From: Pelagibacteraceae bacterium AG-337-G06
Lineage (GTDB): Bacteria; Pseudomonadota; Alphaproteobacteria; Pelagibacterales; AG-422-B15
Direction of reading: 5' to 3'
Assembly: GCA_003282175.1 (NCBI GenBank)
Contig: QBZX01000001.1
Span: 32,615-96,614, forward strand
DNA length: 64,000 nucleotides
Part shown: positions 38,067 through 47,288 of the stretch, piece after piece
How positions within the stretch are numbered: the first letter of the stretch is position 1
Layout of the letters: each line of letters begins with the position of its first letter
Made by a program: the position numbers and the translations under genes
The notes under the pieces: model-generated
Told to the model about the DNA's origin: nothing
Database searches by the model: none
The model's input: the letters and a program-made list of their open reading frames with translations, nothing else

Positions 38067-39437
38067 ATGGAAGTTGCTACACAAGCTGAATTTGATGAAA
38101 TATTAAGCCAGTACAATAATATTCAATATGTCGATGCTATCTTCACAGATTTATGTGGTTATGTAAGAGGAAAACGTTTCCCAGTCCTTGAAGCAAATAA
38201 AATTTTTTCAGATGGCGTTCTTCTCCCATTCTCCGCATTTTATCTAGATGTTCTAGGAGGAGTAACGAATACCCTGAATCTAGGTTGGACAGATGGTGAT
38301 CCTGATGGTGTTCTGGTTCCTGTTAAAGGAAGTATTAAGCCAGTACCGTGGGATGAACGCTTCTTGCAAGTTTTAATCACAATGAGAAAAGAGCAAGAAA
38401 ATTGGGGAGTAATAAAGGACCCATCAGAGGTTGATCCTAGAAATATTTTAAAAAAAGTTATGAAGCATTTTAAAAACACTGGATTGAAGCCAGTGGTTGC
38501 TTTTGAATTAGAATTTTATCTTTTAGACAAAAACAGAGATGAGTCTGGAAAACCAATACCTGCTGAGGGTGCTAATAAAACACATGTTTATGGTATACCA
38601 GACCTTGATCTCTTCGGTAAGTTATTTGATGATATTAATAAGAATTGCGAGATGCAAAATATACCAGCGACTACGGCTTCTAGTGAATTTGCTGCGGGAC
38701 AGTATGAAATTAATCTAAAGCACACAGGAGATCTTCTGAAAGCCGCAGATGATGCTGCTTTATTAAGACGAATTATTAAAGAGACAAGTGCAAGGCACGG
38801 CTATGAAGCAACATTTATGGCTAAACCCTTTTTAGATCAAACAGGTAATGGAATGCATCTTCATCTCTCCGTTTATGATGAAAATGAAAAAAATATTTTT
38901 GCTACTCCGAATCGTTACGGAAATAAAAAATTAAAAAGTGCTATAGCTGGTTTTCAATCAATGTTTTATGATAGTTTTCCAATCTTTATTCCAAATCGAA
39001 ATGGTTACAGAAGAATAGAAACAAGAAATTTCGTTCCTGTTAATACAAGTTGGTCCTGGAATCGAAGAGACGTTTCATTAAGAATACCTGCTGGATCAGA
39101 TGACGCAAAAAGAATTGAACATCGCGTTGCTTCATCAGACGCCAATCCTTATCTAGTCCTAGCATGCTTATTAGCAGGGTTGCACAATGGTTTAGCTAAT
39201 GAATTAACTCCATCAAACCAAGTTGATTTTGATAATAATGAAGGAGCGGATAAAGAAGCTGATATTGATATGCCAAAAAATATGGACCAAGCGTTAGTGC
39301 GTTTCCAATCTTCCAAACTATTAAAAAAATATCTTGGGAAAGAATATCTTAATCTTTACACTGCTGCAAAACAAGGTGAAATTGATCATGTAGAGTCAAG
39401 TTTTGTTCCTCGAGAGGAATATGATCTCTATTTATAA
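38067..39437 (+). CDS. Glutamine synthetase family protein (PuuA / gamma-glutamyl ligase-like)
   Basis: FELEFYLLD, GNGMHLHLSVYDENEKN, RIEHRVASSDANPYL motifs. Confidence 0.88.
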   Translation: MEVATQAEFDEILSQYNNIQYVDAIFTDLCGYVRGKRFPVLEANKIFSDGVLLPFSAFYLDVLGGVTNTLNLGWTDGDPDGVLVPVKGSIKPVPWDERFLQVLITMRKEQENWGVIKDPSEVDPRNILKKVMKHFKNTGLKPVVAFELEFYLLDKNRDESGKPIPAEGANKTHVYGIPDLDLFGKLFDDINKNCEMQNIPATTASSEFAAGQYEINLKHTGDLLKAADDAALLRRIIKETSARHGYEATFMAKPFLDQTGNGMHLHLSVYDENEKNIFATPNRYGNKKLKSAIAGFQSMFYDSFPIFIPNRNGYRRIETRNFVPVNTSWSWNRRDVSLRIPAGSDDAKRIEHRVASSDANPYLVLACLLAGLHNGLANELTPSNQVDFDNNEGADKEADIDMPKNMDQALVRFQSSKLLKKYLGKEYLNLYTAAKQGEIDHVESSFVPREEYDLYL

Positions 39438-39439
39438 TC

Positions 39440-40153
39440 ATGACTGAATTACTTTTTAACAATGATGCTTACCTCACTCAGTCTGAAGCAGTTGTTACAA
39501 ACGTCGATCAAAACTTTATTCAATTAAATCGAACAATTTTCTACGCTGAGTCAGGCGGACAACCGGGTGATCAAGGAGAGATCATCCTAGGAGATCAAAT
39601 TTATAAAGTTATCGACACTCAAAAAGGTAATTCTCCAAATAACATTATTCATTTAGTCGACGGTGATATTGATCAGAGCATTGTTGGTAAAGAATGTGAG
39701 ATCAAGATTGATTGGGAATTGAGACAAAGTCATATGAGAATGCATACCTCATGTCATATTCTGTGTAGTTTGATTGATGCGTTAATTACAGGTGCTTCAG
39801 TTGGTGCAAAAAAAAGTAGAGTTGATTTTGATGTTGACCCGAGTTTGCTTGATAAAGAGGCTATGAATCAACAGATTGATGAAATTATCAAAAATAATTT
39901 TCCTGTATTCACAAAACAAATTTCTGGAGATGAATTTAGAGATAATCCCCATTTAGCAAAAGGCGCTGCTGTTAGTCCTCCCATAATTGATAACAAAGTA
40001 CAAATTGTTCAAATTGGGGAAGATAAAATTTTAGATATACAGGCGTGTGGAGGCACTCATGTGAAATCAACGGGTGAGATTGAAGGATTAGAGATTGGAA
40101 AAATTGAAAATAAAGGTAAAAGAAACCGAAGAGTAAACATAAGGTTTAAATAA
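39440..40153 (+). CDS. Alanyl-tRNA editing protein (AlaX-type)
   Basis: FYAESGGQPGDQGEI; zinc ligands MHTSCH and CGGTHV. Confidence 0.9.
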   Translation: MTELLFNNDAYLTQSEAVVTNVDQNFIQLNRTIFYAESGGQPGDQGEIILGDQIYKVIDTQKGNSPNNIIHLVDGDIDQSIVGKECEIKIDWELRQSHMRMHTSCHILCSLIDALITGASVGAKKSRVDFDVDPSLLDKEAMNQQIDEIIKNNFPVFTKQISGDEFRDNPHLAKGAAVSPPIIDNKVQIVQIGEDKILDIQACGGTHVKSTGEIEGLEIGKIENKGKRNRRVNIRFK

Positions 40154-40938
40154 TGACGAATATTCTCATCAGAAGTGATAAAAATTCAGTTACTACATTA
40201 AGTTTGAATGACCTTCCAGCAAATAGTCTAAGTATGCCTATGATGGGAGAAATTCAAAATCAACTAACAACTATTGATCATGATGATTCTATTCGAGTTG
40301 TAATTATAAAATCTGAAAGTGATAAAATATTTTCCTCAGGGCATAATTTAAAAGAGGTAAAAGGCTTTCTTGATAATAATGATACTAAATCTCAAGTTGA
40401 ATTATTTTCAACGTGTTCCTCGATGATGAAACAAATTCAGGCTTTAAGTAAGCCAGTCATTGCGCAGGTCAGAGGCATAGCAACTGCAGCTGGTGCCCAA
40501 CTAGTTGCCTCATGTGATTTAGCTTATGGATCATTAGACTCAAAATACGCAACTCCAGGAGTAAATATTGGATTATTTTGTCATACACCTCAAGTTGCTG
40601 TCTCAAGGACAATTGGCAGAAAACCAATGATGGAAATGTTGTTAAGTGGAGAACCGATTTCGTCTGAAAGGGCTGTACAAATTGGGTTGATCAATGCTGC
40701 GGTTGATAGTGCAGATTTAGAAAAAATAGTTGATAAGTCATGCAATGATATTTGTAATAAATCAGCTGCTGTTATTGCCATGGGAAAGAAAAGTTTCTAC
40801 CGTCAAAGTGAAATGCCATTAACTGACGCTTATGACTTTACGAGTGCAGAGATGGTAAGGAATTTAACACTCAATGATGGCAACGAGGGAATATCTTCTT
40901 TTCTTGAAAAAAGAGATCCAAACTGGTCTAACGACTAA
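40153..40938 (+). CDS. Enoyl-CoA hydratase/isomerase family (ECHDC3-like)
   Basis: FSSGHNLKE, GIATAAGAQLVASCDLAYGS. Confidence 0.88.
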   Translation: MTNILIRSDKNSVTTLSLNDLPANSLSMPMMGEIQNQLTTIDHDDSIRVVIIKSESDKIFSSGHNLKEVKGFLDNNDTKSQVELFSTCSSMMKQIQALSKPVIAQVRGIATAAGAQLVASCDLAYGSLDSKYATPGVNIGLFCHTPQVAVSRTIGRKPMMEMLLSGEPISSERAVQIGLINAAVDSADLEKIVDKSCNDICNKSAAVIAMGKKSFYRQSEMPLTDAYDFTSAEMVRNLTLNDGNEGISSFLEKRDPNWSND

Positions 40939-41837
40939 CGTCTAATTACATATTTATCAGGTACAATTTCTTTTTTTAGAATTTTCTCTCTTCTCAGAAT
41001 TGTCAATGAGGAAACAATAATGAAAAATGCACCAATGTATGTATTCCAAGCAGGAATTTCATTCCAAATAAAATAGCCAAAGATTATTCCATAAATCAAA
41101 CTCAAATACTTTAAAGGTGTAACAATTGATACTTCAGCATTCTTGTATGCTTGAGTTAAAGCGAGGTTTCCAATACCTCCACTGATCCCAACTAATGCCA
41201 ACATGCCAAAATCAAACAAAGACACAGGCCACCAATACCAGCCACCAAAAGGGATTGTAAAAAGAGAAGCAATTATTCCGAAAATTGTAAAGTATAATGC
41301 TATTAAGTATGTAGGCTCTGTTTCACTTAACTTGCGTATCGAAATTGCAACTATAGAAAAAAATATACAAAATAAAATTGGTAAGATCATATAAAAGTTA
41401 AATCCAGATGATGTTGGATTAACTATTACTAAAACTCCAATGAACCCAATTGCAATTGCAGTCCATCTTCTGCTTCCAACTATTTCTCCAAGAATGAAAA
41501 TTGATAATAATGTACTAAAAATAGGCGATGCAAATGTAAGAGATACGGTTGTTGCCAATGGCAAGAAATGTAAGCTTGCGTAAACACAAAATAAAGCAAT
41601 TGTTCCAGCTAAACTTCTAATAAAATGAAGTCCAGGCTTTGAAGTTGTTAATAGATGTGCCCATCGATCACGAGGTATTGTAAATACAAGAGGTATTAAG
41701 CCTCCTATCATTCGCCAAAATACAACATAACCAATACTGTAATCTTCTGTTGTCCATTTTACTGCCAAATCCATTAATGCAAAGCCAGTCACACTGACGA
41801 GCATAAAAAAAGCACCAACTTTTATATTATTTTTCAT
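40935..41837 (-). CDS. DMT (EamA) family transporter
   Basis: 10-TM EamA-like protein. Confidence 0.87.
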   Translation of the reverse strand: MKNNIKVGAFFMLVSVTGFALMDLAVKWTTEDYSIGYVVFWRMIGGLIPLVFTIPRDRWAHLLTTSKPGLHFIRSLAGTIALFCVYASLHFLPLATTVSLTFASPIFSTLLSIFILGEIVGSRRWTAIAIGFIGVLVIVNPTSSGFNFYMILPILFCIFFSIVAISIRKLSETEPTYLIALYFTIFGIIASLFTIPFGGWYWWPVSLFDFGMLALVGISGGIGNLALTQAYKNAEVSIVTPLKYLSLIYGIIFGYFIWNEIPAWNTYIGAFFIIVSSLTILRREKILKKEIVPDKYVIRR

Positions 41838-41896
41838 GCATAAAACGATCTATGATTGCGATTACAAATATTAAGATTTAGACTAGCATAAAAATT

Positions 41897-42631
41897 ATGA
41901 ACGTTTGGAAATATTTACTCGCTGCTTCTCTTGGCAACATGATTGCAGGTCCTCTTGGAGCATTAGCTTTTACAGCTGGTGCATATTTTCTTGGGAAGAA
42001 AAATAACTTTAGAAATCCTGGTGCAAATTTTAATACGCAGCAAGGTGTTTATGCGCTCGGCTTAGTTGTGTTATGTGCAAAGTTAGCTAAAGCAGATGGA
42101 AGAGTCACAGATGACGAAATAAGAAAATTTAAAAAGATTTTTAAAATACCTCAAGAAAACATGAAACAAGTTGGCGCTATCTGGAAGGAAGCTTCGCAAA
42201 CAAGTGCTGGATTTGAACCATATGCACAGCAATTAAGGGACACTTTTAGCCGATCACCTCAAATGTTAGAGCAAGTAATCATAGGACTCTTTGAAATTGG
42301 CTATGCCGATCATGATTTAACTAATCCCGAACTAAAATATATAAAAAAAGTCAGTCAAATATTTGGAATTGATCAAGCAACGTTTAACAGATTGAGAAAT
42401 TCAAGACCTGAGTTTATAAAGGAAGACCCCTACAAAGTATTAGGAGTTAATAAATCACAATCAACATCAGAGATTAAAAAGATCTATCGAAACTTGGCTA
42501 GAAAAAATCACCCTGATATTGTTAGGGCTAAGGGTATTACTGATAAGAGTTTAATAACTAAAGCTAAAGAAAATTTTCAACGTATTAATGATGCTTATGA
42601 ACAAGTTCTAAAAATAAGAGGTGAAAAATAG
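41897..42631 (+). CDS. TerB/DjlA-like protein with C-terminal J domain
   Basis: TerB-like region (AKADGRVTDDEI) plus DPYKVLGV...KNHPDIV J domain. Confidence 0.85.
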   Translation: MNVWKYLLAASLGNMIAGPLGALAFTAGAYFLGKKNNFRNPGANFNTQQGVYALGLVVLCAKLAKADGRVTDDEIRKFKKIFKIPQENMKQVGAIWKEASQTSAGFEPYAQQLRDTFSRSPQMLEQVIIGLFEIGYADHDLTNPELKYIKKVSQIFGIDQATFNRLRNSRPEFIKEDPYKVLGVNKSQSTSEIKKIYRNLARKNHPDIVRAKGITDKSLITKAKENFQRINDAYEQVLKIRGEK

Positions 42632-42688
42632 GCATAATTTAAATTTTTTTATCAGTTTAAATTAAATGACCACGGGATATACTTAGTT

Positions 42689-42838
42689 ATGGAATTTTTG
42701 ACATTTATTGCGGTTTGTATTTTAATCTATCTTGTATATTTAATCCGTCAGGATTTTAAGGACCATTCAGTGCGTATTGAAAGTCAAATGCAGAGAGTTA
42801 CTGAAGTTGTTATCAAAAGCCAAGACAAAGACGAATAA
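42689..42838 (+). CDS. Small single-TM protein (49 aa)
   Basis: MEFLTFIAVCILIYLVYLIRQDFKDHSVRIESQMQRVTEVVIKSQDKDE*; TM plus amphipathic tail; below the track cutoff. Confidence 0.4.
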   Translation: MEFLTFIAVCILIYLVYLIRQDFKDHSVRIESQMQRVTEVVIKSQDKDE

Positions 42839-42841
42839 TAT

Positions 42842-42967
42842 TTATTTTTTCTTACCCCAACTATTTCTTTTTCTATTCCTTATCAATGGCGGATAAGTAC
42901 CAGTTGATAAGAATATCTTGATAAATCTCCACTGCAAGAACCATATTTTTTTTAAAACCTGAAACAT
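42842..42967 (-). CDS. Possible small basic protein (41 aa)
   Basis: MFQVLKKIWFLQWRFIKIFLSTGTYPPLIRNRKRNSWGKKK*; weak SD only. Confidence 0.25.
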   Translation of the reverse strand: MFQVLKKIWFLQWRFIKIFLSTGTYPPLIRNRKRNSWGKKK

Positions 42968-43036
42968 TCTTAGGATTCTTTTTTTAATTAATTATTTTAA
43001 TTCAATATTTTTGCAAATTCATTATAAATAATCCCT

Positions 43037-43642
43037 ATGAATACCGACATATCATCGTTTAATCATTGGCAAGAGGCTTGGGATCATTTTTATGATAAAG
43101 AAAAAGAGCTGGTTGACTTAGACCCCAATGCCGCACTGGTGTCATCCGTGAGTAGTGATGGTAAGCCCAATGCTAGAGTTATACTTATTAAAGATGTCAG
43201 CCAAGAAGGTTTCACTTTTTATACAAATTATGAGTCACAAAAAGGGAAAGAACTTTTTCATAATTCAGAGGGACATCTAACATGGTACAGCCGTGCACAA
43301 GGAGCTTCAATTAGAGTTCAGGGAAGAGTAGAAAAAATAAATACAAACTTGTCTGATGAGTATTTTTCTTCACGTGATCGTAATGCTCAAATATCAGCAA
43401 GCATTTCAAAACAATCTTATGATGTTGATAGCCGTGAAGTACTGGATAGAGAATTTCAAGAGTTCGCAGATGCACATGAAGGAAAAGAAATAAAAAGACC
43501 CGATCACTGGGGGGGAATAATCATTATACCTTCAAGAGTAGAAGTATGGAAAAGTAGGGATGATTATAAAACTCGACTGCATGATAGAATTGTTTTCACA
43601 CAATCAAATGAAGCATGGATAAAGACCAGACTTTATCCATAG
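43037..43642 (+). CDS. pdxH: Pyridoxamine 5'-phosphate oxidase
   Basis: PNARVILIKDV, FYTNYESQKGKEL, RPDHWGG, LYP C-terminus. Confidence 0.95.
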   Translation: MNTDISSFNHWQEAWDHFYDKEKELVDLDPNAALVSSVSSDGKPNARVILIKDVSQEGFTFYTNYESQKGKELFHNSEGHLTWYSRAQGASIRVQGRVEKINTNLSDEYFSSRDRNAQISASISKQSYDVDSREVLDREFQEFADAHEGKEIKRPDHWGGIIIIPSRVEVWKSRDDYKTRLHDRIVFTQSNEAWIKTRLYP

Positions 43643-43654
43643 ACTCTTTGTGAA

Positions 43655-44161
43655 ATGATAAAAATATTTTTAATTTTCTCTCTTTCTATTCTGTGGTTGC
43701 CTAATGTATCAGCAAATGATTTACCAACACCTCGATGGGTAACTTCAAAAAATACAATCAATTGCCGGGCGTCATATATTACAGATGAAGATGGAAAAGC
43801 TATGGGTTCTATAAAATATCAATATGTAAAAAAATATTTTCCATGGGAAGTTGTAAGGAATATTGATGATCTCTGGGTTCAGGCTAGAGATCCTCTAACT
43901 AATGACTTATGTTTTCTTTTCAGGCCAATTCTATCACCAAAGAGAGCAGCAATTACGAAAGAAGCTGTGTTGGGTTACAATAATCCAGTAGAAAAGAAGG
44001 TCGTGGCTAAAGTTGAAAAAAATGTACATGGCATGATACTCAAAGCGGATTCAGCTTTTATCTTATTTGAGGTTTATTTGGAGGAAGAGGGTAAAAAAAG
44101 TAAATTCTATATTCCAAAAAATAAAGTTTTTGGCATTTATCCAAATGAAATCATCAATTGA
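43655..44161 (+). CDS. Exported SH3-like domain protein
   Basis: Signal peptide; bacterial SH3-like sequence, PRWVTSKNTINCRAS. Confidence 0.65.
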   Translation: MIKIFLIFSLSILWLPNVSANDLPTPRWVTSKNTINCRASYITDEDGKAMGSIKYQYVKKYFPWEVVRNIDDLWVQARDPLTNDLCFLFRPILSPKRAAITKEAVLGYNNPVEKKVVAKVEKNVHGMILKADSAFILFEVYLEEEGKKSKFYIPKNKVFGIYPNEIIN

Positions 44162-44183
44162 GTGGTTTGAATATACACTAATT

Positions 44184-44459
44184 ATGTCTAGTAAACTTGA
44201 ACAAGATATCTCAAAACTTGATTATTTATTAAATCAAATAAAGGAACCAATAGTTTGTGTTAAATGCTCAGATGAATTAACTCAAGGCCTAACGGATGCA
44301 AAATCTATTCAAGATTATTCAAGAATCGATGTAGGTTTTACTGATCGAGGGCTTCAAATTTGGTGTCAAAGGCATCAATTAAATATTTGTCACATTAATT
44401 TTGAAGGAAAAACGCCTGAAGCAGATTTCAGGTGCTTAGAAAAAAGAATAAATAAATGA
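44184..44459 (+). CDS. Hypothetical protein
   Basis: MSSKLEQDISKLDYLLNQIKEPIVCVKCSDEL...; trimmed from the 44067 ORF. Confidence 0.5.
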   Translation: MSSKLEQDISKLDYLLNQIKEPIVCVKCSDELTQGLTDAKSIQDYSRIDVGFTDRGLQIWCQRHQLNICHINFEGKTPEADFRCLEKRINK

Positions 44460-45880
44460 AATATATTTTTTGGGATTTAGAGACATCAACATTGAACGCA
44501 GCTTATGGATCCATCGTTCAGGCAGCAGCTATATGCACTGACGAAGACTTTAATATCATTGACCAATTTGATTTGAGAGGTCGAATGAAGAGGGAATATC
44601 CTGTTCCTTCAGCAAAGGCATTATTAGTTAATGGTGTTTCTATTGATCAATTAAAGAATCATGAAAATTCAAACTTTAGTTTAATTGCTCAAATACAAAG
44701 TAAATTATTATCTTGGGGTGAGTGCCTTTTCATAGGATATAATTCAATTTCATTTGATGACATGCACCTAAGGCAATCTCTGTACCAATCAGCTTTGCCA
44801 CCTTACATCACAAATACAAATGGCAACAAAAGAGGAGATGCGATGAAACTTCTTCATTCTGCAGCAGCAGTTTATCCAAACGCTTTTGTGAGACCACTTG
44901 ACGATAATACTGGTAAAATTACTTTCAGATTAGAAAAGTTTGCTGCAGCAAACGGAATAGAACACTCAAAGGCCCATGACGCTCTATCAGATGTTGAAGC
45001 TACTTTGGGTGTCTGTAAGCTTATAAAAGACCGGTGTAACGATGTATGGGAAAGTTCATTAAAAACTGCATCAAAACAAGACCTCTATAAATTTGTTGAT
45101 CAAGATAAAGTATTTTGTGCGAGCAGATTTTTCAGAGGAAAAGAATACACGCATGGCCTCGCCTTTATTACCAAGGATCCATCATATGAAAATCATGTCT
45201 ACTGCTTTGATTTGTCTATCGATCCAGATTATGTTTTTGATTTAGAAAGGGCAGAGCTTAAGAAAATGTTCAAGGGTAAAAATAAGTGTTTCCATATGAT
45301 TAAAGCAAACGAACAGCCAATTTTATTAGACGAGGATTACCTCTTTAGGTCAGAAGATTATAAAGATCTTTCACCTGAAATTGTAAATGAGCGTATGAAA
45401 AAAATAAGAGGGAACAAAAATTTCATAGAAAAATTTACAAACCTTCTTTTAGACAAAGGTGAAGATAGAGAACTTACTAAGGACCAAACTGAAAAACCTA
45501 TTGAGGAGCAAATTTATAATGGCTTTCCAAGTTCAAAAGATAATTATCTGATGTCTGATTTTCATGCTGCTGAGTGGGATAAGAAGTACGAAATTGCGGA
45601 AAAAATAACTGACAATCGTTCGAAGGAATTTGCAAAAAGAGTAATTTACAATGAAAAACCTGAGTTTTTACCTGAACAAGAAGTTAAGAATCGCGATAAA
45701 ATAATAGCTGAGAAAGTACTTTCAATGGACAAATGTTCATGGAATACAATTCCAGGAGCAATGAGTGAAATTGATGATCTAAGAGAAAGTGAAGATAAAA
45801 TTGATATGGATCGTTTGGAAGAAATTGATTCGTATATTCAAGAACTGGATATATATCATAGGGAAAAATTAGATGGATAA
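44456..45880 (+). CDS. sbcB: Exodeoxyribonuclease I
   Basis: FWDLETSTLNAAYGSIVQ, GYNSISFDDMHLRQSLYQS, HDALSDVEAT DEDDh motifs. Confidence 0.9.
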   Translation: MKYIFWDLETSTLNAAYGSIVQAAAICTDEDFNIIDQFDLRGRMKREYPVPSAKALLVNGVSIDQLKNHENSNFSLIAQIQSKLLSWGECLFIGYNSISFDDMHLRQSLYQSALPPYITNTNGNKRGDAMKLLHSAAAVYPNAFVRPLDDNTGKITFRLEKFAAANGIEHSKAHDALSDVEATLGVCKLIKDRCNDVWESSLKTASKQDLYKFVDQDKVFCASRFFRGKEYTHGLAFITKDPSYENHVYCFDLSIDPDYVFDLERAELKKMFKGKNKCFHMIKANEQPILLDEDYLFRSEDYKDLSPEIVNERMKKIRGNKNFIEKFTNLLLDKGEDRELTKDQTEKPIEEQIYNGFPSSKDNYLMSDFHAAEWDKKYEIAEKITDNRSKEFAKRVIYNEKPEFLPEQEVKNRDKIIAEKVLSMDKCSWNTIPGAMSEIDDLRESEDKIDMDRLEEIDSYIQELDIYHREKLDG

Positions 45881-46871
45881 TTTAACAGGGCTTATTTTAT
45901 TTATTTATGGTCTTATCATTGGTGCAGCAATTACTTATTTTTTATTGAAACGTAAAATATCAAATAATGATGAAGATAAAAGTTTATCTGATGTAAAAGA
46001 AATGGTTAAAGATCTCAGTAATCAAATTTCTCTTAAAGAAGGAAAAGATGAAGAACGCTATGATTTGATAAATAAGCTTACAGCAGCATTTACAGGGAAT
46101 TCTAAGAAGCAAGGAATTGCAGGAGAGATTTTATTATTAAATATATTGCAGCAGTCAGGTTTTAGAGAAGGCAAAGATTTTGAAGTACAGAAAAAATATA
46201 ATGATGAAATTGATGGAGAGTTCAAAAAAAAATATCCAGATATTATTCTACATTTACCTGATAATAGAGATTTAGTTATTGATTCAAAAATATCACTTAG
46301 TGCATGGCAAGATTATTGTAATGCTGATAATGAATTTACAAAGATTGATGCTCATAAAAGACATATTCAATCAATACGAACTCACATTAAAAAACTAAGT
46401 GAAGTAAATTATCAAAAAATTTATGAAATTAAAACACTTGATGCGGTGGTGATGTTTATGCCTTACGAAAGTGCTTTTGAGTCAATGTTAGATAAAGTTG
46501 AAGAGGTAATTCTTGAAGCTAATAAATTTAAAATTATTTTAGCAAGCCCTTCAACATTGATCTCGGTACTAAAAATAATTGATAACATGTGGTCTATTAA
46601 TGAGAGAAATAAGAATGCCGACTCGATCGCAAGCACCGCATTAGAAATTTATGCGCAAGTTGAAAAAGTCTATTCTGCCTTCGAAAATGCTGGATATGAA
46701 CTTAATAAATCAATGGGTTCAATCGAGACAGCCAAATCAAGATTGAGGGATGGAAAGGGAAGCTTGGTATCCAGAGTTAAGAAAATGCTTAAATTAGGTG
46801 GTTTGAAACCAGATAAGGAAATTCCTGACTTTGAAGAAAATGAAGTTACAAAAATAAAAAAAATTAAGTAA
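45873..46871 (+). CDS. rmuC: DNA recombination protein RmuC
   Basis: N-terminal TM, coiled coil, YPDIILHLPDNRDLVIDSKISLSAW nuclease-like motif. Confidence 0.88.
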   Translation: MDNLTGLILFIYGLIIGAAITYFLLKRKISNNDEDKSLSDVKEMVKDLSNQISLKEGKDEERYDLINKLTAAFTGNSKKQGIAGEILLLNILQQSGFREGKDFEVQKKYNDEIDGEFKKKYPDIILHLPDNRDLVIDSKISLSAWQDYCNADNEFTKIDAHKRHIQSIRTHIKKLSEVNYQKIYEIKTLDAVVMFMPYESAFESMLDKVEEVILEANKFKIILASPSTLISVLKIIDNMWSINERNKNADSIASTALEIYAQVEKVYSAFENAGYELNKSMGSIETAKSRLRDGKGSLVSRVKKMLKLGGLKPDKEIPDFEENEVTKIKKIK

Positions 46872-46909
46872 ATTCAATAGTTTAATAACGTTTTTAGCGG
46901 CCTTTAGTC

Positions 46910-46937
46910 TTGACTTTAGTCCTCTCCGTACTTAAAT
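46910..46937 (+). promoter_or_regulatory. Putative trxA promoter
   Basis: TTGACT-N16-TTAAAT about 28 bp upstream of the trxA start. Confidence 0.4.
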
Positions 46938-46964
46938 TACAACCAACTTAAGAAAGGAACTACT

Positions 46965-47288
46965 ATGGCTACGAAAAATATTACAGACGCAACTTTTGAG
47001 GAAGAAGTTTTAAAATCTGATAAACCTGTTGTACTCGATTTTTGGGCGCCTTGGTGTGGTCCTTGTAAAATGATTGGTCCATCTTTAGAAGAAATCTCAG
47101 ATGAAATGGCTGATAAGATTACTGTTGCTAAAGTCAACATTGATGAGAATCCAGAAACGCCAACTAAATATGGTGTAAGAGGGATCCCAACAATGCTTGT
47201 ATTTAAAAATGGTGAAGCTGCAGCAACTAAAGTTGGAGCTGTATCAAAGACAGCTATTGTTGAGTGGATTGAAGATTCAATCGCTTAA
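46965..47288 (+). CDS. trxA: Thioredoxin
   Basis: DFWAPWCGPCKM. Confidence 0.97.
   Translation: MATKNITDATFEEEVLKSDKPVVLDFWAPWCGPCKMIGPSLEEISDEMADKITVAKVNIDENPETPTKYGVRGIPTMLVFKNGEAAATKVGAVSKTAIVEWIEDSIA

Noticed and set aside
17245-40938. Amine cluster as a mobile genomic island
   Set aside because: No integrase, transposase, flanking repeats or tRNA boundary, and no obvious composition shift by eye.
44067-44183. N-terminal extension of the 130-aa ORF
   Set aside because: Overlaps the preceding gene by about 95 bp; internal ATG at 44184 is a better start.
46902-46921. Direct repeat CTTTAGTC-TTGA-CTTTAGTC upstream of trxA
   Set aside because: Two short copies over the -35 only; no second locus with the motif seen, so not proposed as an operator.
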